NCBI GenBank assembly: GCA_034432795.1
Contig: DAOUBF010000006.1
Location: forward strand, 70,821 to 134,820
DNA: 64,000 nucleotides
Source of the DNA: DAOUBF01 sp034432795
GTDB taxonomy: Bacteria > Chloroflexota > Anaerolineae > DSLN01
Reading direction: 5' to 3'
Shown piece after piece: positions 1 to 8,246 of this stretch. Under the pieces are notes generated by a model, which was not told where the DNA came from, searched no databases, and saw only the letters and a program-made list of their open reading frames with translations. The first letter of the stretch is position 1. The number at the start of each line of letters is the position of its first letter. The translations under genes were made by a program, and so were the position numbers.

Positions 1-336
1 GGCGATGTAGAAGGCCATATCAATGGCTTCCTGCACATCCCCGCGCGCTTCAGGCAGCACCTTGCCCATCTCGCGGGTGAGCAGGCGGGCCAGGTCCTCT
101 TTGCGCTCCACCAGGATTTGGCCGACGCGATAGAGGATTTCGCCGCGCTTGGGCGCGGGCGTGAGGCGCCAGGAGGGGTAAGCCTTGGCTGCGGCCTCCA
201 CCGCAGCCTCTGCGTCTCGGGCATCGCTCCTGGCCACGACGCCCAAGAGCTCCTCGTTGGCGGGGTTGATGTCCTCCATGGTGGCGCCGCTGTGCGCGTC
301 CACCCACTTCCCGCCGATGTAGTTGCGGTACTGCAT
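1..336 (-). CDS. Aldehyde dehydrogenase family protein (N-terminal part, runs off window)
   Basis: The first 112 codons of an NAD(P)-dependent aldehyde dehydrogenase are present; the rest lies beyond base 1. The protein opens with MQYRNYIGGKWVDAHSG and continues with INPANEELLGVVARS, the typical N-terminal beta-hairpin and N-P-A/T-N/T-G/E-E region of the family. The ATG at 336 has a GGGAGG about 12 bases upstream and a promoter-like TTGCCC-17 bp-TATGAT further up. The catalytic Cys and Glu are outside the window, so the substrate cannot be told. Semialdehyde dehydrogenases of amino-acid or beta-alanine breakdown are possible, given other catabolic genes in the window. Confidence 0.85.
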   Translation of the reverse strand, partial: MQYRNYIGGKWVDAHSGATMEDINPANEELLGVVARSDARDAEAAVEAAAKAYPSWRLTPAPKRGEILYRVGQILVERKEDLARLLTREMGKVLPEARGDVQEAIDMAFYIA

Positions 337-388
337 GGTTTAAATTAGCCTCCCGTTCCAGGATGCTCTCCCTGGCGACCCTGGCCCA

Positions 389-417
389 ATCATATACGAA
401 CGGCGATGAGAGGGCAA
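389..417 (-). promoter_or_regulatory. Promoter-like site for the aldehyde dehydrogenase
   Basis: On the minus strand TTGCCC (412-417) and TATGAT (389-394) are separated by exactly 17 bp. Transcription would start near 382 and give a leader of about 45 bases. Assigned by consensus match only. Confidence 0.4.
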
Positions 418-544
418 CTCCACCTCCTCGCCGCTCCTCCCCCCGACCGGGTAAAGATGATGAAATTCACAAATATTATAAGGACATTGGGGGCATCTGT
501 CAAGCAGAAGGCGTAGCATAATACAGGCAGCTTCACAATCTATG

Positions 545-625
545 TTTCCCTCTGCCCACCCGCTCCCCGCAAGCAGGGGAGGCGTGACACCAATGCCCCT
601 CCCCCACAAAAGGGGAGGGGATGGC
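545..625. repeat. Family A G/C-rich palindromic repeat
   Basis: Imperfect palindromes of the type CCCCTCCCCC-loop-GGGGAGGGG. The same pattern recurs at least eleven more times in the window. Confidence 0.6.
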
Positions 626-835
626 TTGACCGAAGCATGATGGAGGGGCACGTTGCAGGCGTGACAGTGAACTTAGCCACTCTGGCCCACTCTTCCTATC
701 CTCTTTGAAGACGTGATCTTTGTCACCCACAAAAGGCTACATTTGCCACTGTAGCTACCTGGGCGCCTGTTCTACTATTAGAGCGGACGATGGGCGCCGG
801 GCGATCATCCATCGTCAACGAAAGGGGTAAACGCT

Positions 836-1090
836 ATGGCGAAAGGCAGAATCGTTATTGAGACACAGCGTTGCAAGGGCTGCGAGTTATGCACCACCGC
901 CTGCCCCAAGGACCTGATCCGCATGTCGGAGACCTTCAATGCCAGGGGCTATCATCCCGCCACTTTCGTGGACCCGCAGGGCTTATGCACGGGGTGCGCG
1001 CTTTGCGCCTGGATGTGCCCGGATACGGTGATCACCGTGTACCGGGAAGTCGCCATCAGCCGCAGGCCCATGGCGTTGAGCGCAGCCTAG
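836..1090 (+). CDS. korD: 2-oxoacid:ferredoxin oxidoreductase, delta (ferredoxin-like) subunit
   Basis: An 84-residue 2x[4Fe-4S] ferredoxin-type subunit. The two cluster motifs are C13-x2-C16-x2-C19-x3-C23 and C51-x2-C54-x2-C57-x3-C61, each closed by C-P. It passes electrons from the 2-oxoacid oxidoreductase core to ferredoxin. The ATG follows a GAAAGGGG Shine-Dalgarno sequence. It is the first gene of a four-gene set (delta, alpha, beta, gamma) with a 44-base gap to the alpha subunit. The delta-alpha-beta-gamma order is usual for 2-oxoglutarate and branched-chain 2-oxoacid enzymes; sequence alone does not settle the substrate. Confidence 0.9.
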   Translation: MAKGRIVIETQRCKGCELCTTACPKDLIRMSETFNARGYHPATFVDPQGLCTGCALCAWMCPDTVITVYREVAISRRPMALSAA

Positions 1091-1134
1091 GCGGCGCGTG
1101 TCCAACCTGGCATGTCTGGCGCGTAGGAGGATGT

Positions 1135-2226
1135 ATGGCTAAACAGTTACTCAAGGGCAACGAGGCGATTGCCGAGGCGGCGATTCGCGCTGGGGTGGAG
1201 GCCTATTTCGGCTATCCCATCACCCCGCAGACCGAGCTTTTGGAGTACATGGCGAAGCGCATGGTTGAGTTGGGCCGGGTGTTCCTCCAGGCCGAGAGCG
1301 AACTGGCCGCGATCAACATGGTCTACGGCGCGGCCTGCACCGGCGCGCGCGTGATGACCTCCTCCTCCAGCCCTGGCATCAGCCTGATGCAGGAGGGGCT
1401 GTCTTACATCGCCGGCTCCGAAGTGCCCTGCGTCATCGTCAACGTCATGCGCGGCGGGCCGGGCCTGGGCAATATTGCCCCCTCCCAGGGCGACTACTTC
1501 CAGGCGGTCAAGTTCGGCGGCCATGGCGACTTTCACCCTATCGTCCTGGCCCCCTCCACCGTGCAGGAGGCCATTGATCTGACGGTCCTCGCCTTTGACC
1601 TGGCCGAGAAGTACCGCACCATTGTCTACCTGCTCCTGGATGGCACGATCGGCCAGATGATGGAGCCGGCGGAATTGCCGCCCATGCAGCCGCTCAAACG
1701 GGAGCGCCCCGCTTGGGCACTGACCGGCGCCCAGGGCCGCCCCAAGAACATCATCTCGTCTATCTATCTGGTGCCCGAAGAACTGGAGGCCTTCAATCGT
1801 AAGCTCCAGGCCAAGCTGGACCTGATCCGCGCCAATGAAGTGCGTTATGAGGAGATGGATGTGGACGATGCCGAGGTGGTTGTCGTCGCCTTCGGCACCG
1901 CCGCCCGAATTGCTAAGAGCGCGATCAAGGCCGCCCGTGCCAATGGGATCAAGGCCGGCCTGTTGCGCCCCATCACCCTCTGGCCTTTCCCAGAGGAGCG
2001 CATCTCCCACCTGGCCGATAACGTAGATGCTTTCCTGGTGGTGGAGATGAACGCCGGGCAAATGCTGGAAGATGTGCGCCTGGCGGTGAGCGGTCAGGTG
2101 CCTGTGCGCTTCTACAACCGTATGGGTGGGGTCATCCCCCTCCCCGATGAGATCCTGGGGGCGATCCAGTCCATCCACGATCAGATTCGGGTCACCCGGC
2201 CTGTGTTCCATGTGGAGGGCTTTTAG
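1135..2226 (+). CDS. korA: 2-oxoacid:ferredoxin oxidoreductase, alpha subunit
   Basis: A 363-residue alpha subunit with the pyrimidine-binding and transketolase C-terminal-like domains of the family. It starts MAKQLLKGNEAIAEAAIRAG and has GYPITPQTELLEYM near residue 30, a hallmark of KorA/VorB proteins. The ATG at 1135 is preceded by GTAGGAGG at 1123-1130; the reading frame is open upstream but that part overlaps korD out of frame and is not coding. With the beta subunit it forms the thiamine diphosphate core that oxidatively decarboxylates a 2-oxoacid to an acyl-CoA. The substrate could be 2-oxoglutarate or a branched-chain 2-oxoacid. Confidence 0.92.
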   Translation: MAKQLLKGNEAIAEAAIRAGVEAYFGYPITPQTELLEYMAKRMVELGRVFLQAESELAAINMVYGAACTGARVMTSSSSPGISLMQEGLSYIAGSEVPCVIVNVMRGGPGLGNIAPSQGDYFQAVKFGGHGDFHPIVLAPSTVQEAIDLTVLAFDLAEKYRTIVYLLLDGTIGQMMEPAELPPMQPLKRERPAWALTGAQGRPKNIISSIYLVPEELEAFNRKLQAKLDLIRANEVRYEEMDVDDAEVVVVAFGTAARIAKSAIKAARANGIKAGLLRPITLWPFPEERISHLADNVDAFLVVEMNAGQMLEDVRLAVSGQVPVRFYNRMGGVIPLPDEILGAIQSIHDQIRVTRPVFHVEGF

Positions 2227-2230
2227 CAGG

Positions 2231-2277
2231 GAGGACGGAAGATGGACGACGGACGACGGACAAGGGACAACGGACAT
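2231..2277. repeat. Family B (GACGACGGAC) repeat at the 5' end of korB
   Basis: Tandem GACGGA/GACGAC units, the same family as at 10078, 19469, 46000, 55600 and 57688. Here the repeat contains the only usable korB start codon (ATG at 2242) and encodes the first dozen residues. Confidence 0.65.
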
Positions 2278-3033
2278 GAGGAGATCGTCTTCCAGCGACC
2301 GCGCGCGCTGAGTGACGTGGTCACCCACTACTGCCCGGGCTGCACGCATGGCATCGCCCACCGGCTGATTGCCGAGGTGATTGACGAACTGGGCATCCAG
2401 GAGCGCACCATCGGCGTCGCACCCGTTGGCTGCGCCGTGTTCGCTTACAACTACTTTGATCTGGACTTCGCCGAGGCGGCTCATGGGCGCGCCCCGGCTA
2501 TGGCTGTGGGCATTAAGCGTGTGCTGCCGGACCGGGTGGTGTTCACCTATCAGGGCGATGGCGACCTGGCGGCGATCGGCACCGCCGAGATCATCCATGC
2601 GGCCACACGCGGCGAGAATATCACCACTATCTTCATTAACAATGCGATCTACGGCATGACAGGCGGCCAGATGGCGCCGACCACCCTGCCCGGCCAGAAG
2701 ACAACCTCTACGCCCTTCGGGCGCGATGTGGAACTGGCGGGGCTGCCCATCCGCATGGCAGAACTGCTGGCCACCCTGGACGGCTCGGCCTACATCGTCC
2801 GCCGCAGTCTGCACGACGCGCGGGCCGTCAACGCCGCCAAGAAGGCCATCAAGACCGCCTTTCAGGTGCAACTCGCCGGCCTGGGCTTCTCTATGGTAGA
2901 GCTTCTCTCAAGCTGCCCCACCAACTGGGGCCTGACGCCGGTGGAGGCCCTGGCCTGGATCCGCGATACCATGCTCCCCTACTACCCGCTGGGGGATTAC
3001 AAGGTGTTGGATGAAGTGAAGCGGCTGACATAA
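2242..3033 (+). CDS. korB: 2-oxoacid:ferredoxin oxidoreductase, beta subunit
   Basis: A 263-residue thiamine diphosphate-binding beta subunit. YCPGCTHG (about residues 30-37) and the TPP motif region with QGDGDLAAIGTAEIIHA and NNAIYGMTGGQMAPTT are diagnostic. It follows korA by 15 bases. The start is odd: the first residues, MDDGRRTRDNGHEE, are encoded by a dispersed repeat, whereas relatives usually begin close to the E-E-I-V-F-Q-R-P region. No other in-frame start exists near that point, so the repeat seems to have replaced the native start. Confidence 0.92.
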   Translation: MDDGRRTRDNGHEEIVFQRPRALSDVVTHYCPGCTHGIAHRLIAEVIDELGIQERTIGVAPVGCAVFAYNYFDLDFAEAAHGRAPAMAVGIKRVLPDRVVFTYQGDGDLAAIGTAEIIHAATRGENITTIFINNAIYGMTGGQMAPTTLPGQKTTSTPFGRDVELAGLPIRMAELLATLDGSAYIVRRSLHDARAVNAAKKAIKTAFQVQLAGLGFSMVELLSSCPTNWGLTPVEALAWIRDTMLPYYPLGDYKVLDEVKRLT

Positions 3034-3035
3034 AC

Positions 3036-3059
3036 CGTCAAACGCCATCGCGTTTGACG
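3036..3059. other. Perfect hairpin between korB and korC
   Basis: CGTCAAACGC, loop CATC, GCGTTTGACG: a perfect 10-bp stem directly after the korB stop codon. No T-run follows, so it is not a classic terminator. It may adjust mRNA stability or the korB/korC ratio. Confidence 0.5.
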
Positions 3060-3098
3060 CATCACGCCTCACGATTCAGGATTCACAGGAGACACTCT

Positions 3099-3674
3099 AT
3101 GCACGAAGAAATCATCATCAGCGGCTTTGGCGGGCAGGGGGCGTTATTTGCCGGGCAACTGCTGGCCTATGCCGGCATGAACGAGGGCAAACACGTCACC
3201 TGGATCCCCTCCTATGGGCCGGAGATGCGCGGCGGCACCGCCCACTGCACCGTGGTGATCTCGGATGAACCCATTGGCTCGCCCCTGGTTCGCCACCCCA
3301 GCGTGGCGATTGTGATGAACAATCCATCGTTGGACAAATATCAGCCTCTGGTCAAGCCCGGCGGTGTGCTGATCGTGAATAGCTCGCTGATCACCCAGCC
3401 GATCACGCGAGAGGACATCCGTGTGGCGCTGATCCCGGCCAGCGCGGTGGCTGACGAGTTGGGGGATAGCCGGCTGATGAACATCGTCCTGTTGGGCGCG
3501 CTGCTCGCGCTTGTGCCTATCCTCCCGCTAGAGGCCATTGACCGCGCCCTGGCCGACCATATTCCCGAACGCCACCGCCACCTACTGCCGGCCAACATGC
3601 AGGCGCTGCGTCGCGGGGCCGCGCTGGCGATGGAAGGCCAGGCGGCACGCCCCCACCCGGTGCCCACCGGCTGA
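3099..3674 (+). CDS. korC: 2-oxoacid:ferredoxin oxidoreductase, gamma subunit
   Basis: A 191-residue gamma subunit, starting MHEEIIISGFGGQGALFAGQ, the typical G-x-G-G-Q-G opening, followed by SYGPEMRGGTAHCTVV. The ATG at 3099 has ACAGGAGA just upstream. It completes the delta-alpha-beta-gamma set and closes the operon; a 28-bp palindrome lies two bases after the stop codon. The C-terminal 20 residues after the family fold are poorly conserved. Confidence 0.92.
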   Translation: MHEEIIISGFGGQGALFAGQLLAYAGMNEGKHVTWIPSYGPEMRGGTAHCTVVISDEPIGSPLVRHPSVAIVMNNPSLDKYQPLVKPGGVLIVNSSLITQPITREDIRVALIPASAVADELGDSRLMNIVLLGALLALVPILPLEAIDRALADHIPERHRHLLPANMQALRRGAALAMEGQAARPHPVPTG

Positions 3675-3675
3675 A

Positions 3676-3703
3676 GTAGGGGCGCAATGCATCGCGCCCC
3701 TAC
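3676..3703. repeat. Family C palindrome (GTAGGGGCGC...GCGCCCCTAC)
   Basis: A 28-bp hairpin-forming palindrome one base after the korC stop codon. Copies of the family sit at the 3' ends of several genes in this window. Confidence 0.7.
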
Positions 3704-3788
3704 CCCCCCACCCCAACCCTCCCCCACAGCGGGGGGAGGGAGTAAGTTCCCCCCCCTTGGATGGGGGAGAGGCAGGGAGGGGGTGAGA
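3704..3788. repeat. Family A G/C palindromic repeat, two units
   Basis: Two CCCTCCCCC-loop-GGGGGAGGG type palindromes joined by AGTAAGTTCC. They continue directly from the family C copy. Confidence 0.65.
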
Positions 3789-3817
3789 ACCGGGCATTGG
3801 GCTGCAGGGTGAAAAGA

Positions 3818-3844
3818 GGTACTAACGGATTAGCCTTGTGGTTA
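3818..3844. repeat. Family F repeat, copy 1
   Basis: 27 bp beginning GGTACTAACGGATTAGCC and ending TTGTGGTTA. An identical 27-bp copy lies at 38780-38806. Confidence 0.75.
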
Positions 3845-3895
3845 GAGGTTCTCGCCGGTAAACCGATAAATTATCTATTTAAGGAAGGTTGAAGG

Positions 3896-4339
3896 ATGGA
3901 GAAACGACTTGTCCGGGATTGGATGACCCCCAATCCGATCACAGTGAACAGCCGGACGCCGCTGCCCGACGCCCACCAGATCATGATGACCCACCGTATC
4001 CGCCGCCTGCCGGTGGTGGATGACGGCGTGCTGGTGGGCATCGTCACGCGGGGCGACATTCGCGGCGCCCAACCCTCCGAGGCGACCAGCCTGAGCATCT
4101 ATGAGATTCACTACCTGCTTTCCCGCCTCACCGTCGGTCAGATCATGTCCAGGCCGGTGATCACCGTGACGCCGGACATGACCGTCCAGGCGGCAGCCGC
4201 GCTGATGCTCCAGCACAAAATCGCCGGCCTGCCCGTTGTGGAGGATGGCCGCGTCGTGGGCATCATCACGGAATCGGACATCTTCCGCATGGTCGCCCAG
4301 GCCTGGGTGGAGGAGAAAGAGCCGATGGAATGGCGCTAA
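3896..4339 (+). CDS. CBS domain-pair protein
   Basis: A 147-residue stand-alone Bateman module. CBS1 (about residues 8-55) contains DWMTPNPITV and LPVVDDGVLVGIVTRGDI; CBS2 (about 82-140) contains QIMSRPVITVTPDMTVQ and LPVVEDGRVVGIITESDI. Such modules bind adenine nucleotides or SAM and act as energy sensors, usually through partner proteins. The start follows AAGGAAGG. A rho-independent terminator begins inside the stop codon, so this is a single-gene unit. A second, distinct CBS-pair gene is at 8247, so the two bracket the aminotransferase, alanine dehydrogenase and CoA-transferase genes. Confidence 0.88.
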   Translation: MEKRLVRDWMTPNPITVNSRTPLPDAHQIMMTHRIRRLPVVDDGVLVGIVTRGDIRGAQPSEATSLSIYEIHYLLSRLTVGQIMSRPVITVTPDMTVQAAAALMLQHKIAGLPVVEDGRVVGIITESDIFRMVAQAWVEEKEPMEWR

Positions 4340-4366
4340 AGACGGGGAAAGAAACCCCGTCTTTTT
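4338..4366 (+). terminator. Rho-independent terminator after the CBS gene
   Basis: Stem AAAGACGGGG, loop AAAGAAA, stem CCCCGTCTTT, then further T residues. The perfect 10-bp stem overlaps the CBS stop codon. Confidence 0.85.
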
Positions 4367-4431
4367 ATCGTCCGAACCGCGCACAACGCCCTGCCCGGTG
4401 CGGATGGTTTGAGCAAAGGAGACATCACCCC

Positions 4432-5682
4432 ATGACGACACCCTGGACCAAGCGTTACGCACAACGCACCCACTGGGTATCCAGTTCCACCATTCGTGAG
4501 CTATTGAAGCTCACCGAGAAAGGGGACATCATCTCATTCGCTGGCGGGCTGCCGGCGCCGGAGGTCTTCCCGGTGGAGCAGTTTCAGGCCGCCTGCCGCA
4601 AGGTATTGGAGGAGATGGGGCCTAAGGCGCTGCAATACGGCGCCACCGAGGGCTACATCCCCTTGCGCGAGATGATCATCCGACACATGGCCCGCTACAG
4701 CATCAAGGTCGGCCTGGAAAATGTGCTGATCACCAGCGGCTCGCAGCAGGCCCTGGACCTGATCGGCAGGTTGCTGATCAATCCGGGTGACCGTATCCTG
4801 GTGGAAGAGCCGACCTATCTGGGCGCGCTTCAGGCCTTCAACGCCTACCAGGCCGAGTACGTCACCGTGCCGGTTGACGACGAAGGGCTGTGTGTGGCCC
4901 GGCTGGAGGAGGCGCTGCGCGCCGGCCCCAAGTTCATGTACATCCTGCCCAACTTTCAGAACCCCGCCGGTGTCACGCTCTCGCTCAGGCGGCGCATTGA
5001 AGTGGTGGAGCTGGCCGAGCGCTATGGCGTGCCCATCGTAGAAGATGATCCCTATGGCCAGTTGCGCTACGAAGGCCACCACATCAAGCCATTGGTGGTA
5101 CTTGACTCCGAGCGCTTAAACGGCCATAATGGGCCACGCTACAGCGGCAACGTTATCTACCTGAGCACGTTCAGCAAGACGCTCGCGCCCGGCCTGCGCC
5201 TGGGCTGGGTGGTCGCGCCGGAGGAGGTCATCGCCAAGCTGGTGCAACTCAAGCAGGGCATGGACCTGCACACCAGCACGTTTAATCAGATGGTCGCCTA
5301 CGAGGTGGCGCGTGGTGGCTTCCTGGATGAGCACGTGCGCCTGATCCGGCGCGTCTATCGCGAGCGGCGCGACGTCATGCTGGCGGCGCTGGAACGCTAT
5401 TTCCCACCGGGTGTGCGCTGGACACATCCCCAGGGTGGCCTGTTCCTGTGGGTCACCCTGCCTGAAGGAGTAGATACGACGGAGATGCTGCCGCAGGCGA
5501 TTGAAGAAAAGGTCGCCTATGTGCCGGGCGCGGATTTCTTCGCCCTGGGCGGAGGCCACAACACCATGCGGCTGAACTTCTCCAACGCCTGCCCGGAGAG
5601 GATTGAAGAGGGCATCCGGCGGCTGGCCCGCGTGGTGGCCAGGCAACTGGAGCTAGAAATGTCAGGAGCCGGTAGCCGGTAG
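4432..5682 (+). CDS. PLP-dependent aminotransferase (2-aminoadipate/LysN type, class I/II)
   Basis: A 416-residue fold-type I aminotransferase of the MocR/LysN-like branch. Signatures are FAGGLPAPEVFP near residue 36, ITSGSQQALDLIGRLL, PNFQNPAGVTLS, VEDDPYGQLRYEG and STFSKTLAPGLRLGW, with K249 as the PLP lysine. It moves amino groups from hydrophobic or alpha-aminoadipate-type amino acids to 2-oxoglutarate, feeding 2-oxoacids to the nearby ferredoxin-linked enzyme. The ATG at 4432 follows AAAGGAGA. The stop codon TAG at 5680-5682 lies inside a family C palindrome, so the repeat supplies the end of the gene and the last codons may be acquired. Confidence 0.88.
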   Translation: MTTPWTKRYAQRTHWVSSSTIRELLKLTEKGDIISFAGGLPAPEVFPVEQFQAACRKVLEEMGPKALQYGATEGYIPLREMIIRHMARYSIKVGLENVLITSGSQQALDLIGRLLINPGDRILVEEPTYLGALQAFNAYQAEYVTVPVDDEGLCVARLEEALRAGPKFMYILPNFQNPAGVTLSLRRRIEVVELAERYGVPIVEDDPYGQLRYEGHHIKPLVVLDSERLNGHNGPRYSGNVIYLSTFSKTLAPGLRLGWVVAPEEVIAKLVQLKQGMDLHTSTFNQMVAYEVARGGFLDEHVRLIRRVYRERRDVMLAALERYFPPGVRWTHPQGGLFLWVTLPEGVDTTEMLPQAIEEKVAYVPGADFFALGGGHNTMRLNFSNACPERIEEGIRRLARVVARQLELEMSGAGSR

Positions 5683-5706
5683 GGGGACGGCGCGCCGTGC
5701 CCCTAC
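5679..5706. repeat. Family C palindrome overlapping a stop codon
   Basis: 28-bp hairpin with a CGGCGCGCCG centre. Its bases 2-4 are the TAG stop of the aminotransferase. Nearly identical to the copy at 50308-50335. Confidence 0.75.
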
Positions 5707-5722
5707 GGGAGACGGAGGCAGT

Positions 5723-6862
5723 ATGAACATCGGTGTTCCCAAAGAGCGCCGTCCTTACGAGAACCGCGTGGGCCTGACGCCCATCGGGGTGGAGTTGCTC
5801 ACGCAGCGCGGCCACCGCTGTTACGTGGAGCGGGGCGCAGGCGTGGGCAGCGGCTTCACGGATGAGGACTACGCCCGCGCCGGCGCCACGATCGTCTATG
5901 AGGCCGAGGAAGCCTTCGCGCGGGCCGACCTGGTGCTCAAGGCCACGCGTCCCTTGCAAAGCGAGTTGGAATGGCTGCACGAGGGGCAGGTGATCACCGG
6001 CTTTCTGCACCTGGCCTCGGCGCAGCGGGCCAAGATTGAGACCCTGCTGGAGCGCAAGGTCGCGGCGATAGCCTACGAAACCATCCAGCTTGACGATGGC
6101 ACACTGCCCGTGCTCAAGCCCATGAGCCAGCTTGCCGGGCGTATGGCGCCCCAGGTGGCCGCGCGGCTGCTGCAGAACGACTACGGCGGTAAAGGCATCT
6201 TGCTGGGCGGCGTCCCCGGCGTGCCCCCGGCGGAGGTGGTCATTGTAGGCGCGGGCGTGGTGGGGACAAATGCGGCGGCGGCCTTCCTGGGCCTGGGCGC
6301 GCATGTCACCCTGTTGGACCACAACCTGGCGCGTCTCCAGGAGGTGGACCAGCAGTTCCAGGGGCGGCTGGTGACGATGGTCTCGCACACGTTTAACCTG
6401 GAGCGCGTCTGTCGCTATGCCGATGTGCTCATCGGCTGCGTGCTTGTGCCAGGCGCACGCGCCCCCATCCTGATCACGCGCAAGATGGTGGCCTCCATGA
6501 AGCCGCGCTCGGTCATCCTGGACATCTCCATTGACCAGGGCGGCTGCGTGGAGACCAGCCGCCCTATGCATCACGGGATGCCCACGTTTGTGGAAGAGGG
6601 TGTGATCCACTACTGCGTGCCCAATATGCCCGGCGTCATCGCCCGCACGGCGACGCACGCCTTCCAGAACGCGGCCTGGCCCTACATCCAGGCCATCGCC
6701 GATCACGGGCTGGAAGCGGCGGTGGCCGCTGACCCGGCGCTGGCGCGCGGCCTGAACACCTACAATGGCGAGATCAAGAACCCCGTCCTGGCAGAAGCCT
6801 TCGCCAATAAGCAGCCTGCCTCTGACGGGAAAGGGAGCAGCTATGCCCGGCTGGATGACTGA
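5723..6862 (+). CDS. ald: Alanine dehydrogenase-like protein
   Basis: A 379-residue member of the alanine dehydrogenase/NAD(P) transhydrogenase alpha family. It starts MNIGVPKERRPYENRVGLTP, keeps the N-terminal domain with K73 and R15-type substrate contacts, and has the NAD-binding VVIVGAGVVGTNAAAAFLGLGA at about residues 172-193. SIDQGGCVETSRPMHHG and HYCVPNMPGVIARTAT match catalytic-domain motifs. It interconverts L-alanine and pyruvate plus ammonia, regenerating NAD+ or releasing amino groups. RBS GGGAGACGGAGG is about 9 bases upstream. The end overlaps the next gene by 20 bases, implying co-expression. Confidence 0.9.
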   Translation: MNIGVPKERRPYENRVGLTPIGVELLTQRGHRCYVERGAGVGSGFTDEDYARAGATIVYEAEEAFARADLVLKATRPLQSELEWLHEGQVITGFLHLASAQRAKIETLLERKVAAIAYETIQLDDGTLPVLKPMSQLAGRMAPQVAARLLQNDYGGKGILLGGVPGVPPAEVVIVGAGVVGTNAAAAFLGLGAHVTLLDHNLARLQEVDQQFQGRLVTMVSHTFNLERVCRYADVLIGCVLVPGARAPILITRKMVASMKPRSVILDISIDQGGCVETSRPMHHGMPTFVEEGVIHYCVPNMPGVIARTATHAFQNAAWPYIQAIADHGLEAAVAADPALARGLNTYNGEIKNPVLAEAFANKQPASDGKGSSYARLDD

Positions 6863-8135
6863 GTACCGCAGTAAGATATGCACCGCCCAGCAGGCCGCCG
6901 CGGCCATCCAGTCGGGCCAGCGCGTGTTCCTGACCGGCAACTGTTCGGTGCCCCAGAAGGTGCTGGCAGCGCTGGTGGACCGTGCCCAGGAGTTGCATGA
7001 TGTGGAGATCGTCCAGGTGCTCACCGTCGGCCCGGCAGCCTATGTCCAGCCGGGCATGGAGAAGCACATCCGCGTCAACACCCTGTTCATCAGCGACAAC
7101 GTGCGCGACGCCGTCAATGAAGGCCGCGCCGACTTCACCCCCTGCTTCCTCTCGGAGATCCCCCGCCTGTTTCGCTCTGGCAGGCTGCCCATTGACGTGG
7201 CCCTGATCCACGTCTCGCCCCCGGATGAGCACGGCTTCTGCTCCTTTGGCGTAGAGGTGGGCGTGACCAAGACCGCCGCCCAGACGGCCAGGGTCGTCAT
7301 CGCCGAGGTCAACGAGCACATGCCGCGCACGCTGGGCGATAGTTTCATCCACATCTCCAAGCTAAGCTATATCGTGCCGGTGAACTACCCCCTGCCGGAG
7401 TTGCCCATGAGCAAGGCTTCCCCCTTGCAGGAAGCGATTGGCCGCCACGTGGCCTCCCTCATCCCCGATGGGGCTACGCTGCAAATGGGCATCGGGGGCA
7501 TCCCCGACGGTGTGCTGGCGGCCCTGCGCGACAAGAAAGACTTGGGCGTCCACACCGAGCTATTCTCAGACGGGATCATTGACCTGGTGGAGGCTGGGGT
7601 AATCACCAACGAGAAGAAGACGTTGCATCCGGGGAAGATCATCGCCGGCTTCGTCCTGGGGACGCAACGCCTATATGAGTTCGTCCACGATAACCCTATC
7701 ATTGAGTTGCATCCCACCGAGTACGTCAACGACCCCTTCATCATCGCCCAGAACGATAACATGGTGGCGATCAACTCGGCGATTGAGGTGGACCTGACCG
7801 GGCAGGTGTGCGCGGATTCCATCGGCAGTCGGCTGTACAGCGGTGTGGGGGGGCAACTAGACTTCATTCGCGGCGCGGCGCGCTCCAAAGGCGGCAGGCC
7901 GATCATTGCCCTGCCCTCTACCGCCAAAGGCCAGAGCCGCATCGTGGCGCAGCTTAAGCCGGGCGCGGGGGTGACCACCACGCGCAACGACGTGCACTAC
8001 GTGGTCACCGAATACGGCATCGCCGACCTGTATGGCAAGACGATCCGCCAGCGCGCCCGCGCTCTGATTGACATTGCCCACCCCGACTTCCGTGAGGCAC
8101 TGGAACGGGCCGCGCACGAACTGCGCTATCTGTAG
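6843..8135 (+). CDS. Acetyl-CoA hydrolase/4-hydroxybutyrate CoA-transferase family protein
   Basis: A 430-residue CoA-transferase of the acetyl-CoA hydrolase/transferase family. Conserved regions include DVALIHVSPPDEHGFCSFG, ATLQMGIGGIPDGVLAAL, FSDGIIDLVEAGVITN and the C-terminal NSAIEVDLTGQVCADSIG. It exchanges CoA between an acyl-CoA and an acid such as acetate, or hydrolyses the acyl-CoA, so with the 2-oxoacid oxidoreductase it could yield an acid end product. The start at 6843 (AAAGGGAGCAGCT upstream) overlaps ald by 20 bases; an ATG at 6855 is the alternative. Confidence 0.88.
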   Translation: MPGWMTEYRSKICTAQQAAAAIQSGQRVFLTGNCSVPQKVLAALVDRAQELHDVEIVQVLTVGPAAYVQPGMEKHIRVNTLFISDNVRDAVNEGRADFTPCFLSEIPRLFRSGRLPIDVALIHVSPPDEHGFCSFGVEVGVTKTAAQTARVVIAEVNEHMPRTLGDSFIHISKLSYIVPVNYPLPELPMSKASPLQEAIGRHVASLIPDGATLQMGIGGIPDGVLAALRDKKDLGVHTELFSDGIIDLVEAGVITNEKKTLHPGKIIAGFVLGTQRLYEFVHDNPIIELHPTEYVNDPFIIAQNDNMVAINSAIEVDLTGQVCADSIGSRLYSGVGGQLDFIRGAARSKGGRPIIALPSTAKGQSRIVAQLKPGAGVTTTRNDVHYVVTEYGIADLYGKTIRQRARALIDIAHPDFREALERAAHELRYL

Positions 8136-8246
8136 GGGACGAAGGACAGTGACGGAAGACGGAACCAGAACCGGGCTAAAGCCCGGTACTGGGCCGTCCA
8201 TCGTCGGGCGCGTAGCGCCCATTCCGTATGCGAAAGGGAGCGGAAG
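8136..8246. repeat. Short intergenic hairpins
   Basis: Contains a family B fragment (8140-8165), the hairpin CCGGGCTAAAGCCCGG (8171-8186) and GGGCGCGTAGCGCCC (8206-8220). It separates the CoA-transferase from the second CBS gene. Confidence 0.5.

Larger units (their letters stand above)
337..835. other. Gene-free stretch between the aldehyde dehydrogenase and korD
   Basis: No convincing gene on either strand. It holds the minus-strand promoter at 389-417 and a G/C palindromic repeat at about 545-625. AT-richer sequence at 430-540 and 720-780 probably contains the korD promoter, but I could not fix a good -35/-10 pair there: TACTAT at 773-778 lacks a properly spaced -35. Confidence 0.5.

Noticed and set aside
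340..651. Open frames over intergenic G/C palindromes (also 3538-3797, 21492-21775, 28939-29311, 31058-31369)
   Set aside because: Translated family A repeats; Pro/Gly/Arg-rich, no RBS, and the same frames recur wherever the repeat occurs.
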